Source: Bryocella elongata (lineage in GTDB: Bacteria; Acidobacteriota; Terriglobia; Terriglobales; Acidobacteriaceae). Taken from it: a DNA stretch of 64,000 nt. The DNA is taken from NCBI RefSeq assembly GCF_900108185.1, contig NZ_FNVA01000005.1:248001-312000 (forward strand). The letters are read 5' to 3'. Position numbers and translations under genes: made by a program. Positions 27,855 to 36,404 of this stretch are shown here, in pieces. How positions within the stretch are numbered: the stretch's first letter is position 1; every line of letters starts with the position of its first letter. The notes under the pieces are model-generated. The model was not told the origin of the DNA and made no database searches. It was given only the letters and a program-made list of their open reading frames with translations.

Positions 27855-29099
27855 ATGGCTGATCTATCGCACTACGGCGACACCGTTCTTATCGAGAGTT
27901 TGTCGGATAGCTCCAAAGCGAAGAAGCTCACCCGATTAGCACTGGAACCCGGGGAAACTGATAAGAAGTGCAGTGAACGTTGGCTGCAACGCTTGATCAT
28001 GACCCATCCAGGCTTGCTGCCAATCTCGCAGGTGGAACCGGTGTTTGAATCTATGGTTCCGATCTGCATGGAACTGCCTATCCGAGATCGGTTTGTCGAC
28101 AACGTCTTTGTGACCCCCAACGGTCACATCGCGATCGTCGAATGTAAATTGTGGCGAAATGCCGAGGCGCGTCGTAACGTCATCGCTCAGGTCATTGAGT
28201 ACGCAAGTGAGCTGAGCAAGCTCAGCTATGAAGAGTTTGAGTCCGCTGTGCGGAGAGCGGAACCGGTGCAAGATGACACTCCAGCGGGGGCTAGTACGCT
28301 CTTTGAGATGGTGACGGAAGGGGAGGGTGTCGATGAGGCAGCTTTCCACGATGCCGTGACGGAGACCCTTCGCCGCGGTCGGATTCTGATCATCATCCTA
28401 GGAGACGGTATTCGACAGGGATTGGAGACGATGGCTGGCTTCCTCCAGCAGCATGCCGGACTACATTTCACTCTGTGCTTGGTCGAGTTGGCTCTATTTG
28501 AACTCCCCAACAGCAATGGCGCGATCATTGCACAGCCGCGCATCGTGGGGAGGACTACAAACATTGAGCGTGGCATCGTGGTGCTGGATGATTCACGCAT
28601 CTCTATTAAGCCACTTCCTACGAAACCGGGAGTGGTTGCACAGCCCAGTAGCATCAGTTCGGAGAGCTTCTACGAAAGCCTAGATGCTGCGGCCCCTGGT
28701 GCGAGCGCCGGCCTGCAAGCGCTATTGGCCGACCTGGATATTCTTGGGGTCAAGCCGGACTTCAAGGCCAAGACGCTAACGCTGCGATGGACTACTGACC
28801 GGGTGAACTGGAACCTCGGTACGTTTCACAATGATGGCGCACTCTGGATGGATTACCACTCGCAGCAGGCTCGGAACCTGAACCTGATCGAGGAAAGCCG
28901 TGCATACCTACAAAGACTTGCCGAAATCACTCCCACGGCGACGGTCGCTCAAGCAGCTTCTGGAAAAGGATGGGGACTGCATCGTGTTGGGGTTGGACCG
29001 CTGAAAATAGTCAACTTCTTGACGGATGTCGGTCGGAAAAAGTGGGTGGTCGCGATCGAGTCCTTCCAGCGGGATGTCGATAAAGCCTACCCTCAATAG
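27855..29099 (+). CDS. PD-(D/E)XK nuclease-like protein of the island
   Basis: 414 residues, soluble. The N-terminal region contains RFVDNVFVTPNGHIAIVECK (about residues 78-97), the D...ExK arrangement of PD-(D/E)XK nucleases, followed by NVIAQVIEYASEL, a helix often found after the active site in restriction-type enzymes. The rest (about 270-410) is an unrecognised domain containing a TLRWTTDRVNWNLG segment. It stands alone on the plus strand, about 370 bp ahead of zorA, in a region dense with defence genes. A role in defence is plausible, but no partner or specificity is visible. Confidence 0.6.
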   Translation: MADLSHYGDTVLIESLSDSSKAKKLTRLALEPGETDKKCSERWLQRLIMTHPGLLPISQVEPVFESMVPICMELPIRDRFVDNVFVTPNGHIAIVECKLWRNAEARRNVIAQVIEYASELSKLSYEEFESAVRRAEPVQDDTPAGASTLFEMVTEGEGVDEAAFHDAVTETLRRGRILIIILGDGIRQGLETMAGFLQQHAGLHFTLCLVELALFELPNSNGAIIAQPRIVGRTTNIERGIVVLDDSRISIKPLPTKPGVVAQPSSISSESFYESLDAAAPGASAGLQALLADLDILGVKPDFKAKTLTLRWTTDRVNWNLGTFHNDGALWMDYHSQQARNLNLIEESRAYLQRLAEITPTATVAQAASGKGWGLHRVGVGPLKIVNFLTDVGRKKWVVAIESFQRDVDKAYPQ

Positions 29100-29131
29100 G
29101 CTTGAGTGTTGCTAATTGCTCCCCACGAGTA

Positions 29132-29308
29132 CATCGAGTCATGCGTGCTGTTCTTGCCAGCATCGCGTCAGGAACAGCGGACAATATGCGGACGCGTCGG
29201 GATGAACACAAGGAAACGATTGAGACGGTTGTCGTAAGGTTTGACAACCATGCTAGGTCTATACAGGAACCCGGCTCAGCTCTTCCCGGGCAACAAGTCG
29301 CAGCCTAG
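29132..29308 (+). pseudogene. Decayed fragment of a second zorA
   Basis: The sequence encodes HRVMRAVLASIASGTADNM and continues for about 58 residues that match the tail of the intact ZorA (HQVMRGVLASITSGTADNM, encoded near 30684), including TRxxxxExKETI and a final GQ. The DNA itself is similar to 30684-30860. Nothing of the N-terminal motor part of zorA is present. It seems to be the remnant of an earlier Zorya copy or a partial duplication. Confidence 0.8.
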
Positions 29309-29470
29309 CCGCACGCCCGCGAGACTGTGCTCAAGAGGGCTCCAAAGCCTTATTTCACGGTTCTTGCTCCCACCATAGCTCCCAAGCTGGCATCCGCGAC
29401 CTCCGGCTAACGGTCGGATCGAATTTCTCTTCTCTTGGGGCGACATCTTTCGTAATCTCTACTCACTCCC

Positions 29471-31453
29471 ATGCTGAACCCGACTGTTGAGTTTTTCCGT
29501 CTTCTCCCGTTACCAATAAAGATTGGTACGCCAGTGGTGGCTCTTGTGGCCGCAGCAGGGGCCGTGAGCCTGTACGCAAGAACGCGTCGAATTGTAAAGC
29601 TGATGCGCCAGTTTTGCCTTTTCCTCGGTTCGGTTGACGACGTACCCGATGCCCATCACGCTGGAGCTACGGCTCAGGTCTTTGATCGGTTGAGAACCGA
29701 GGGCGGATCATTATCAGGGCCACTGATGGCTTGGTGGCAGCGTTGTGAAGACGCCGCTGAAGCATATGAAGGTCTCGACGGGCACGAAGGCTACTTCCTT
29801 ACGGATCCACCGACAGAGGTATTGCCATTCGAGACTGTAATGGCATCCATCGCTAGAGACTTCTATCGGTCGCTCCCAGGAGTCTTGACAGGTGCTGGCC
29901 TATTTCTAACCTTTGTTTCCATTCTCTCGGCACTTCACGGCGTCCACTACGACAAAGCGAACGCGGTCGAACCTATTACTGGCATCGACATTCTTATCAA
30001 TGGATTGTCGGGAAAGTTTCTCAGTTCCGTCGTCGCCCTGCTGTGCAGTATTCTCTTCACGTTCTTTGAACATTCTCAGTCCGCTCGCGCAAGAAAAGCG
30101 TACGCCGATACGATCAGCACACTGCGGGCGGTGATCCCGCGTTTAACGACAGCACGGATCCTGCTCGACATTCGGAAGTCGTCAGAGGATGCCAGCGTCG
30201 AGGTTAAGCACATAAGCTCTGATGTCGTCGCGCGGTTTACGGACGCGCTGAACGACCAGGTTGTTCCTCAGTTAGCTATTTCCATGGCCTCCGGGGTTGC
30301 TGGCGCATTCCAACAACAACTCAGCCCAACACTCGACAGGATGACGGGGTCCCTAGACACCCTACAGGGTGCGATCGTGGGCCTTGAAGCCCAGAAGCAA
30401 TCATCAGTCACTGGTGAGTTCGAGCGACTCTTGCATGGGCTCGAACGATCGATGACGGATGCTCTCGGGAAGATGGCAAGCGGATTCCAAGATGCGCTAT
30501 CGGGATCCGCGCGCCATGAGTTTACCAACATGCAAGCTACGCTCGAAGCTACGCGCGGCATGCTGTCAGCCATGAACGACCAGTTTGGCGCCACGCAGGC
30601 ATCCTTCAACGGGGTGATCGCACGAGCGGAAGAGACGACGATGCAGCAGGTGGCGGCCGGACGCGAACAAACCGAACAACTGCATCAGGTAATGCGTGGC
30701 GTTCTGGCAAGCATTACCTCAGGAACTGCGGACAATATGCAAACCCTGAGAGATCAACTGAAGGAGACGATCGACCAACTTGTTTCGCAGGTCGAGCTTC
30801 ATACCAGATCCTCACAAGATTCTGCGTCGACGCTTCTCGGACAGGCGGCATCCTCGTCCCAAGCGATGACCGACCGTCTTGAAGGAGTGCTGAACAGCCT
30901 TCAGGATCGTAGTTCCGACTTCGAGCATGCAAGTCAGCAGCTGACCGCTGCGCAAGGCTTTATCTCAGCACTCTTGCAACAGAATGGTACGGCCCTCCAA
31001 CAACTCGGTGCTGCAAGTGCGGAGGTTCGCGGCTACACGGCCGATCTTCGTGCGCAAGCTCAGTCACTCGGCACTGTTGTGAGTGGGCAGGTTTCTGTCG
31101 CGGACCGCCTTTCCGGGGCGGCGACGAAGGTGCAAGAGGCCCTGAACGATCAAGAGGCGCGTCTGAATCGCTACGCATCCAGCCTCCAACAGTTTGAGAA
31201 GGTCATGGAAGACTTGGACAAGCGAATCGCAGCCGTCCTACAGGAGTTCGGCAGAGGATTCAATGACTACCAAGCGAGCGTTTCAAAGAACTTCGACAGC
31301 ATCGTGAAAATCGCCAACGAGCTCATCCCACGGGCCTCGACTGGCTTGGAGACGCGCGTTGCTGAATTCACTGAGCAGATGACAGGCTTCACAGAAGCCA
31401 TTCAAGACGAGATTAAGAAGGTCAAGGGAGCGGGCGATGGAAGAGTCCGCTAA
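29471..31453 (+). CDS. zorA: ZorA, motor stator-like subunit of Zorya defence
   Basis: 660 residues. Three hydrophobic segments lie near 18-36, 136-155 (LPGVLTGAGLFLTFVSIL) and 181-199 (SSVVALLCSILFTFF), the MotA/ExbB/TolQ-like arrangement. A very long helical, Gln/Ser/Ala-rich tail (about 240-660) follows, as in ZorA, where it projects into the cytoplasm. With ZorB it forms a proton-driven membrane motor thought to sense phage entry and signal to the effector subunits. It overlaps zorB by 17 bp. No clear Shine-Dalgarno sequence precedes the ATG. Confidence 0.9.
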   Translation: MLNPTVEFFRLLPLPIKIGTPVVALVAAAGAVSLYARTRRIVKLMRQFCLFLGSVDDVPDAHHAGATAQVFDRLRTEGGSLSGPLMAWWQRCEDAAEAYEGLDGHEGYFLTDPPTEVLPFETVMASIARDFYRSLPGVLTGAGLFLTFVSILSALHGVHYDKANAVEPITGIDILINGLSGKFLSSVVALLCSILFTFFEHSQSARARKAYADTISTLRAVIPRLTTARILLDIRKSSEDASVEVKHISSDVVARFTDALNDQVVPQLAISMASGVAGAFQQQLSPTLDRMTGSLDTLQGAIVGLEAQKQSSVTGEFERLLHGLERSMTDALGKMASGFQDALSGSARHEFTNMQATLEATRGMLSAMNDQFGATQASFNGVIARAEETTMQQVAAGREQTEQLHQVMRGVLASITSGTADNMQTLRDQLKETIDQLVSQVELHTRSSQDSASTLLGQAASSSQAMTDRLEGVLNSLQDRSSDFEHASQQLTAAQGFISALLQQNGTALQQLGAASAEVRGYTADLRAQAQSLGTVVSGQVSVADRLSGAATKVQEALNDQEARLNRYASSLQQFEKVMEDLDKRIAAVLQEFGRGFNDYQASVSKNFDSIVKIANELIPRASTGLETRVAEFTEQMTGFTEAIQDEIKKVKGAGDGRVR

Positions 31454-32096
31454 GACTGACCATCTCAGCAACTCGCTGACGGATTTGATGACATCGCTAA
31501 TGGTCATTTTTATCCTGTTACTACTCGCGTTCATCAGTCACACGGCATCGAAGGATGCGGCTGTTGCGGATGTTCTTCTCAAGAAGCTGCAAAAGGATCT
31601 GAAAATTCAGGGAATCGATAACGAACGGCTCAAGCTCGATCCCCGGGACAAAAATGTCATCCTCGTCATCGTCCCCGGCGACCTCATGCGATTCGAGACG
31701 CAGAAGTCGGACCTCAGGTCTGAAGGACGCGACTGGCTCGACGAGAACATTCCAAAATTCTCTTCCATTCTCTGTGCGGCGAAGTACGCCCCCAGCGTAG
31801 ACTCCATCGTCGTCGAGGGGCATACGGATAAGCAGGGCTGGGCCGGCAAACCAGGGGTAGAGAGTGAAAACGCCAATCTGGCCCTGAGTCAGGAACGATC
31901 TATGGCAGTCGTGAAGGAGGCACTGCATTCGCTGGAGGCGCGTCCACAGGAGCGGGACTGCTTCTTGGAAAAGCTTTCGGCTGTTGGCAGAGGACAGCGG
32001 GATCCCGAACCTACAGATGAAGAGAGTCGGCGTGTGATCTTCCGCATTCGAGTCAAAGCCACAAATGAACAGAATATAGAGAAGCAGCTCCGATGA
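31437..32096 (+). CDS. zorB: ZorB, peptidoglycan-binding stator subunit of Zorya
   Basis: 219 residues. One transmembrane helix near the start carries the conserved aspartate (SLTDLMTSLMVIFILLLL, Asp16), the proton-binding residue in MotB-like stators. After it comes an OmpA/MotB domain (about 90-210) with VDSIVVEGHTDKQG, ALSQERSMAVV and AVGRGQRDPEPTDEESRR, which anchors to peptidoglycan. It overlaps zorA by 17 bp and zorC by ATGA, so the four genes form one tight operon. Confidence 0.93.
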   Translation: MEESAKTDHLSNSLTDLMTSLMVIFILLLLAFISHTASKDAAVADVLLKKLQKDLKIQGIDNERLKLDPRDKNVILVIVPGDLMRFETQKSDLRSEGRDWLDENIPKFSSILCAAKYAPSVDSIVVEGHTDKQGWAGKPGVESENANLALSQERSMAVVKEALHSLEARPQERDCFLEKLSAVGRGQRDPEPTDEESRRVIFRIRVKATNEQNIEKQLR

Positions 32097-33481
32097 AGCA
32101 TCTAGAGGAGGCTTTCGCACAACTCAAGGTACAGCTCACGGGCTTAGCAATTCCCGCACTCGATGATATCGAAGTGCGTCGATGTCTAAGGGACTTGGTC
32201 AGGTTCACAGATGCGGTGTCTAAGCGCTCGCCAAGATTCCACCAAGCCACTGGTCTTGACCCCGAGACTGTTTGGAAGGATTGGGCCGCCGTCGGATTCC
32301 GACCTCACGCGCTCTCATCCCGAGAGATGAGAACGCTCTGCGGCTCTCCCCTGACCTGTCTCCGTTCGCAACTCATCGCCGAACTGCAAGCCCGACCGGA
32401 GCCCCTAGATAGGTTGGCGAACTTCCTAGGAATTGCGGCCGCCTATTTCAGGTATTGGCGGCCCGAGCATAAATCGATGGCACCGCCGGGTGACATTGAG
32501 AACCTCATCGTGAGCCGCCTCGAGACGCGCTATCGAGAGAGCAAGAGCCCTCTTCTAGTCTCTTGGAGGACTGCGGTTGCTTTATTTAGCGTAAACGGCA
32601 CCGGGTGGGTTGCTGATCGTGTGATGCGTCAGCGGTCTTCTGTTGCCGAGGTGGTGAAGTCTGCCTATGTGGAGCCAACATCCCAGCTTGCGGTGAAGAG
32701 TCTCGACCTGGTGGCATTGCGAGCCACCCATGCTCTTATGAGAACTCCGAAAGTGGCTACCGATGCTGTCGTTGGCGAGCAGGCGAAATGGCTTGTGGAA
32801 ACGGTATTCCAGGACGCGTTGGACCCTAGCACCCTTCGGCGATGTATAGCCGACTTGATCTTGAGCGATCTGCCCGATCGATATTCGCAGATCCGACAAC
32901 TGCTTATTCAAGTTGTCGGCCGCCATACGAAACTCGGTGATCCGCGGCTCCCAGAAAACGGTCCGAACTGGCGCGAGATTCCGGTTGAGGCAAAAGAGAC
33001 CTTGGTCTCTTGGCTTGCCGCGCAGTACATACAGCTATTTTTCAACCTTATCGTTCCAGGCAGTGACGAGAATCGTCGGCGCGCGCTTTTTTGGCTGAAG
33101 TACGCGGCGAGAAGAGGCTCGATCAAAGATTTCCAGGTCGCGGTTTCAGCCGAAGACTTGCGAAAGGTTGATGGTGTGCCCGCGGCGAAAGGCTTGATGT
33201 GGGCACGCGTCAGTGCGGCTTCCAACGCGAGCAGCGCGTTCCTCATGGAATTTCACGCGATGGGTGAGCGCTACATCATCATTGAATTTAGCGAAACCGG
33301 TAATGCTGCGTGCATTTACAGGAAGACTATCTTCGAGTCGAATGGCGCGACTCTCCGACGGCGAAGTTTTGGAATGTCAGAGCTTCGCGACACCAAACGA
33401 CGTGATGACAGCATTAACCACCTGGGTGCATGGGAGCATCCCGCGGCGATGAAGCTGCGGAAGATAGGAATCGTACCGTGA
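32093..33481 (+). CDS. zorC: ZorC, EH-signature protein of type I Zorya
   Basis: 462 residues, soluble, Arg-rich. It has the central FxxLIVPGSDENRRRALFWLKYA stretch (about 315-340) expected of the EH_signature family and lies between zorB and a helicase gene, the fixed place of zorC in type I Zorya. ZorC is reported to bind DNA and act with ZorD after the motor is triggered. It starts inside the zorB stop (ATGA) and its TGA overlaps the GTG start of zorD. Assignment rests on gene order plus moderate family resemblance. Confidence 0.85.
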   Translation: MKHLEEAFAQLKVQLTGLAIPALDDIEVRRCLRDLVRFTDAVSKRSPRFHQATGLDPETVWKDWAAVGFRPHALSSREMRTLCGSPLTCLRSQLIAELQARPEPLDRLANFLGIAAAYFRYWRPEHKSMAPPGDIENLIVSRLETRYRESKSPLLVSWRTAVALFSVNGTGWVADRVMRQRSSVAEVVKSAYVEPTSQLAVKSLDLVALRATHALMRTPKVATDAVVGEQAKWLVETVFQDALDPSTLRRCIADLILSDLPDRYSQIRQLLIQVVGRHTKLGDPRLPENGPNWREIPVEAKETLVSWLAAQYIQLFFNLIVPGSDENRRRALFWLKYAARRGSIKDFQVAVSAEDLRKVDGVPAAKGLMWARVSAASNASSAFLMEFHAMGERYIIIEFSETGNAACIYRKTIFESNGATLRRRSFGMSELRDTKRRDDSINHLGAWEHPAAMKLRKIGIVP

Positions 33482-36246
33482 CGATAGACCTCCGGGTTTT
33501 CAATGGGACTGTCCGCATCAGCGCTGCGGAGGATGCACTGTTGGTGACGCACAGAGGCACGAGCTTTCCCTGGGAGATTTCCGAGGCGTGGCCAGCGGTT
33601 GTTCGCGAGAGCGCTACGGGAAGAAGGCTGGTTTTCGACGTCCAGTTGGCTCTGGAGATGGGACTGGGCGATGTCCTGGGCGGAGACTTCGTGGTCCCGT
33701 ACACGAATTTTGAAAGCCTCGAGCGCGAAGAACTTAAGCTCCATCGGCTCTTCACGAACCCCAGTCCCTTCCTACTTCGGATCGGTCGCAGGGGTGTATT
33801 GGGTAGGCCGGACTTCCACTACGAAATTAGCTTTCTGTTAGGGGGAGCCCCAATTCCTTTGGACATCGCGGGCCCATACCTTCGCCGTGTGGCGACGGGA
33901 GAGTGCTTCCACCTCGATAGTGCTCAATACGCTCTTGTCAGAGCCCTCAGACAATTCAACTCCTTACCGGCGGAGGAGCGCTCACCTCAAGCCAGCTGGC
34001 TGGCATTCGCCGACGTCAAACGACTTTCGAATGAGGTAAATGTATCCCTAGACACTTGGCTTGCTAGTAACGATGTCATCGTGCCCTCCTCGATTGGGCT
34101 CGATTTTTACGAGGAGACCGACGGCTCTCTCAGCTTCGTTCCTACGTCGCCCTCACTCGATGGTGCGACGTTCCGTACTCTCTTCCAACAGAGCCGCGAT
34201 GCCCACGGTCTCTACACGGTGCAGCGTAGTGGCGGTGAGCGAGTGCGGGTCGTGCTGACGGATGGTCAGAAAGAAATCCTCCGACGGATGAAGCGAGTGC
34301 AGCGAGTAAGAGGGCCGCTCAGGGAATCGCTCGAGCGAGACCCCCTCCAAGTGTTCGATGGAATCGCGGGAGATGTGACCTTACCGGATTCATATAGTGC
34401 TCGGGTAATAGGGATCGGGGCATTCCAGTATGAGCCCGTACCAAGAGCTCCGAATGACGACAGCAGCCTAGCTGCTCTTTGGGGTTCTGACGGTGGTCCC
34501 CAGGGCGGTGAATCTGAGGAAGGCTCGCCTGAATCCTCGAGCCCACGCAAGACTCTGTTGATCCGCACCAACCAAGACGAAGTAGACGACGAATACGTTG
34601 GCGAGGCCGCTCGGGCCGCCGCTGGCCTCGACGGTTGGGAATTCGTTTCTCCCAATGCGCTAGGAACTGACTGCCGCCTGGATGCGCATCAGCGAGATGG
34701 TGTTGGATGGCTGCAACGATGCAGCCAAATTTCCGATCGGCGCGGGGTATTGCTCGCCGACGACATGGGGTTGGGTAAGACACTCCAGATCCTGACATTC
34801 ATAGCTTGGGTCATTGAGAGCGGAATGTTCCCGGAGCTCTCTCGACCTCGCCCACCGTACCGGCCCATTCTGATCACGGCGCCACTTATCCTCCTAGAGA
34901 ACCAGACTTGGGAGGATGAGATGAAGCGGTTTTTCAGGGAACAAGGCAACATCTTCCTCCCGGTACTGCCGCTCTATGGCGCAGCGCTTCGGAGTTTTCG
35001 GCGGAAGGACCTCGCTGGCACGGAGGGTGTCCTTGGACAGCCAATCCTCGACCTTGATCGGATTCGTCAGCATCGAGTTGTGATCACAAACTATGAAGCG
35101 CTGCGCGACTACGAGTTCAGCTTTGCTTACCATCCTGAGGGGCAATCTCTGTGGTCCATGGTTATCTCCGACGAAGCTCAGGAGTATAAGACACCGAATT
35201 CTCGGATCTCCCATGCGATGAAGAAGCTTGATCCTCCTTTTCGAGTGGCATGCACCGGTACTCCAGTAGAGACTCGTCTGTTGGACCTGTGGAACATCTT
35301 TGATGCGGCACAGCCCGGGCTCCTGGGCTCTGCTCGGGAGTTTGTTCAACGATTCGAAACTCCTGTCGGAGCGTCAGGGGTGAGTGCCCTCAAGAAGGCA
35401 CTCCTCTATCAGCGTCCGAGCGCATTCATGCTCCGCCGAAACAAACAGGAGGTTCTCGACCTGCCGGAGAAGACTGTGGAGCGGCTCCTGTGCCCGATGT
35501 CCCCGGAGGAGATTGAAGCACACAAGACCCTGTCGGAAGGGATGACATCAGCTGGGGCGAAGAAACAAAAGCTCACTCTTCTCAATGACTTCGCACGGCT
35601 TTACCAACATCCAGCTCTCTTACGGTCTTCTGGAGATGACCAGACCAGCTCCGCTCTTCGAGCATCCAGCTCAAAACTGCGGGGCGTGGTTGATCTCCTC
35701 CATCGAATTAGGGAGAAGGGAGAAAAAGTTCTGATCTTCGCGCGTCATAAGGACGCACAACGCATGTTGGCATCGGTCCTATCTGACGAGTTCGACCTCC
35801 CCGTGCGAATTCTCAACGGCGATACACCAACCTCAAGTTCGGCTAGGAACGGTGCGACGCAGACTCGTCGGTTGCTTCTCAACGAGTTCAAACAACGCAC
35901 CGGATTCAGCGTGATTGTGCTGTCGCCTTTCGTCGCCGGTGTTGGTCTGACGATCGTCGAGGCAAACCATGTCATCCACTACGGTCGCTGGTGGAATCCT
36001 GCACTGGAGTCGCAGGCTACGGACCGCGCCTATCGGAGAGGTCAGCAGCGCCCGGTGAGCGTCTACCTACCAATTCTCTACGACCCATCGGGTCAGATCA
36101 GGGACTCTTTCGATGAGCTCTTAGATCGGTTGATGACAAGAAGAGAGGAACTGGCGAGGGCTACGCTCGCGAAAGAAGGATTCACACCAGTTGCAGATTC
36201 GGAAGACAACACAGGTGAGCAACTCATCGCCTCTCTGTCAACATGA
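33478..36246 (+). CDS. zorD: ZorD, SNF2-type helicase/nuclease effector of type I Zorya
   Basis: 922 residues from the GTG at 33478, which overlaps the zorC stop (GTGA) and has TAGGAA 7-8 bases upstream; an upstream in-frame ATG (33430) is less likely. The N-terminal ~390 residues are unrecognised. A SNF2 helicase core follows: DAHQRDGVGWLQR, Walker A ADDMGLGKT near 430, SDEAQEYK near 565 (DEAQ box), and a C-terminal lobe with VLIFARHKDAQRML, LSPFVAGVGLTIVEANHV and SQATDRAYRRGQQRPV. ZorD attacks invading DNA. Both helicase lobes are complete, so the system looks functional. Confidence 0.9.
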   Translation: MTIDLRVFNGTVRISAAEDALLVTHRGTSFPWEISEAWPAVVRESATGRRLVFDVQLALEMGLGDVLGGDFVVPYTNFESLEREELKLHRLFTNPSPFLLRIGRRGVLGRPDFHYEISFLLGGAPIPLDIAGPYLRRVATGECFHLDSAQYALVRALRQFNSLPAEERSPQASWLAFADVKRLSNEVNVSLDTWLASNDVIVPSSIGLDFYEETDGSLSFVPTSPSLDGATFRTLFQQSRDAHGLYTVQRSGGERVRVVLTDGQKEILRRMKRVQRVRGPLRESLERDPLQVFDGIAGDVTLPDSYSARVIGIGAFQYEPVPRAPNDDSSLAALWGSDGGPQGGESEEGSPESSSPRKTLLIRTNQDEVDDEYVGEAARAAAGLDGWEFVSPNALGTDCRLDAHQRDGVGWLQRCSQISDRRGVLLADDMGLGKTLQILTFIAWVIESGMFPELSRPRPPYRPILITAPLILLENQTWEDEMKRFFREQGNIFLPVLPLYGAALRSFRRKDLAGTEGVLGQPILDLDRIRQHRVVITNYEALRDYEFSFAYHPEGQSLWSMVISDEAQEYKTPNSRISHAMKKLDPPFRVACTGTPVETRLLDLWNIFDAAQPGLLGSAREFVQRFETPVGASGVSALKKALLYQRPSAFMLRRNKQEVLDLPEKTVERLLCPMSPEEIEAHKTLSEGMTSAGAKKQKLTLLNDFARLYQHPALLRSSGDDQTSSALRASSSKLRGVVDLLHRIREKGEKVLIFARHKDAQRMLASVLSDEFDLPVRILNGDTPTSSSARNGATQTRRLLLNEFKQRTGFSVIVLSPFVAGVGLTIVEANHVIHYGRWWNPALESQATDRAYRRGQQRPVSVYLPILYDPSGQIRDSFDELLDRLMTRREELARATLAKEGFTPVADSEDNTGEQLIASLST

Positions 36247-36404
36247 TCCTTTAAGGTCGGCGCGTTGCGGTCCATGATACTTCGCGATCTTACGGTCCTG
36301 ACCTGTCGCGGCACCAGATGACACGGGCAACCGCCACCGGTCGGCCTTCTCGCTGCAAGACTATTCAGCCTCGCCAGCTAGGAAACTCGGCCTTTGACAT
36401 TGCG

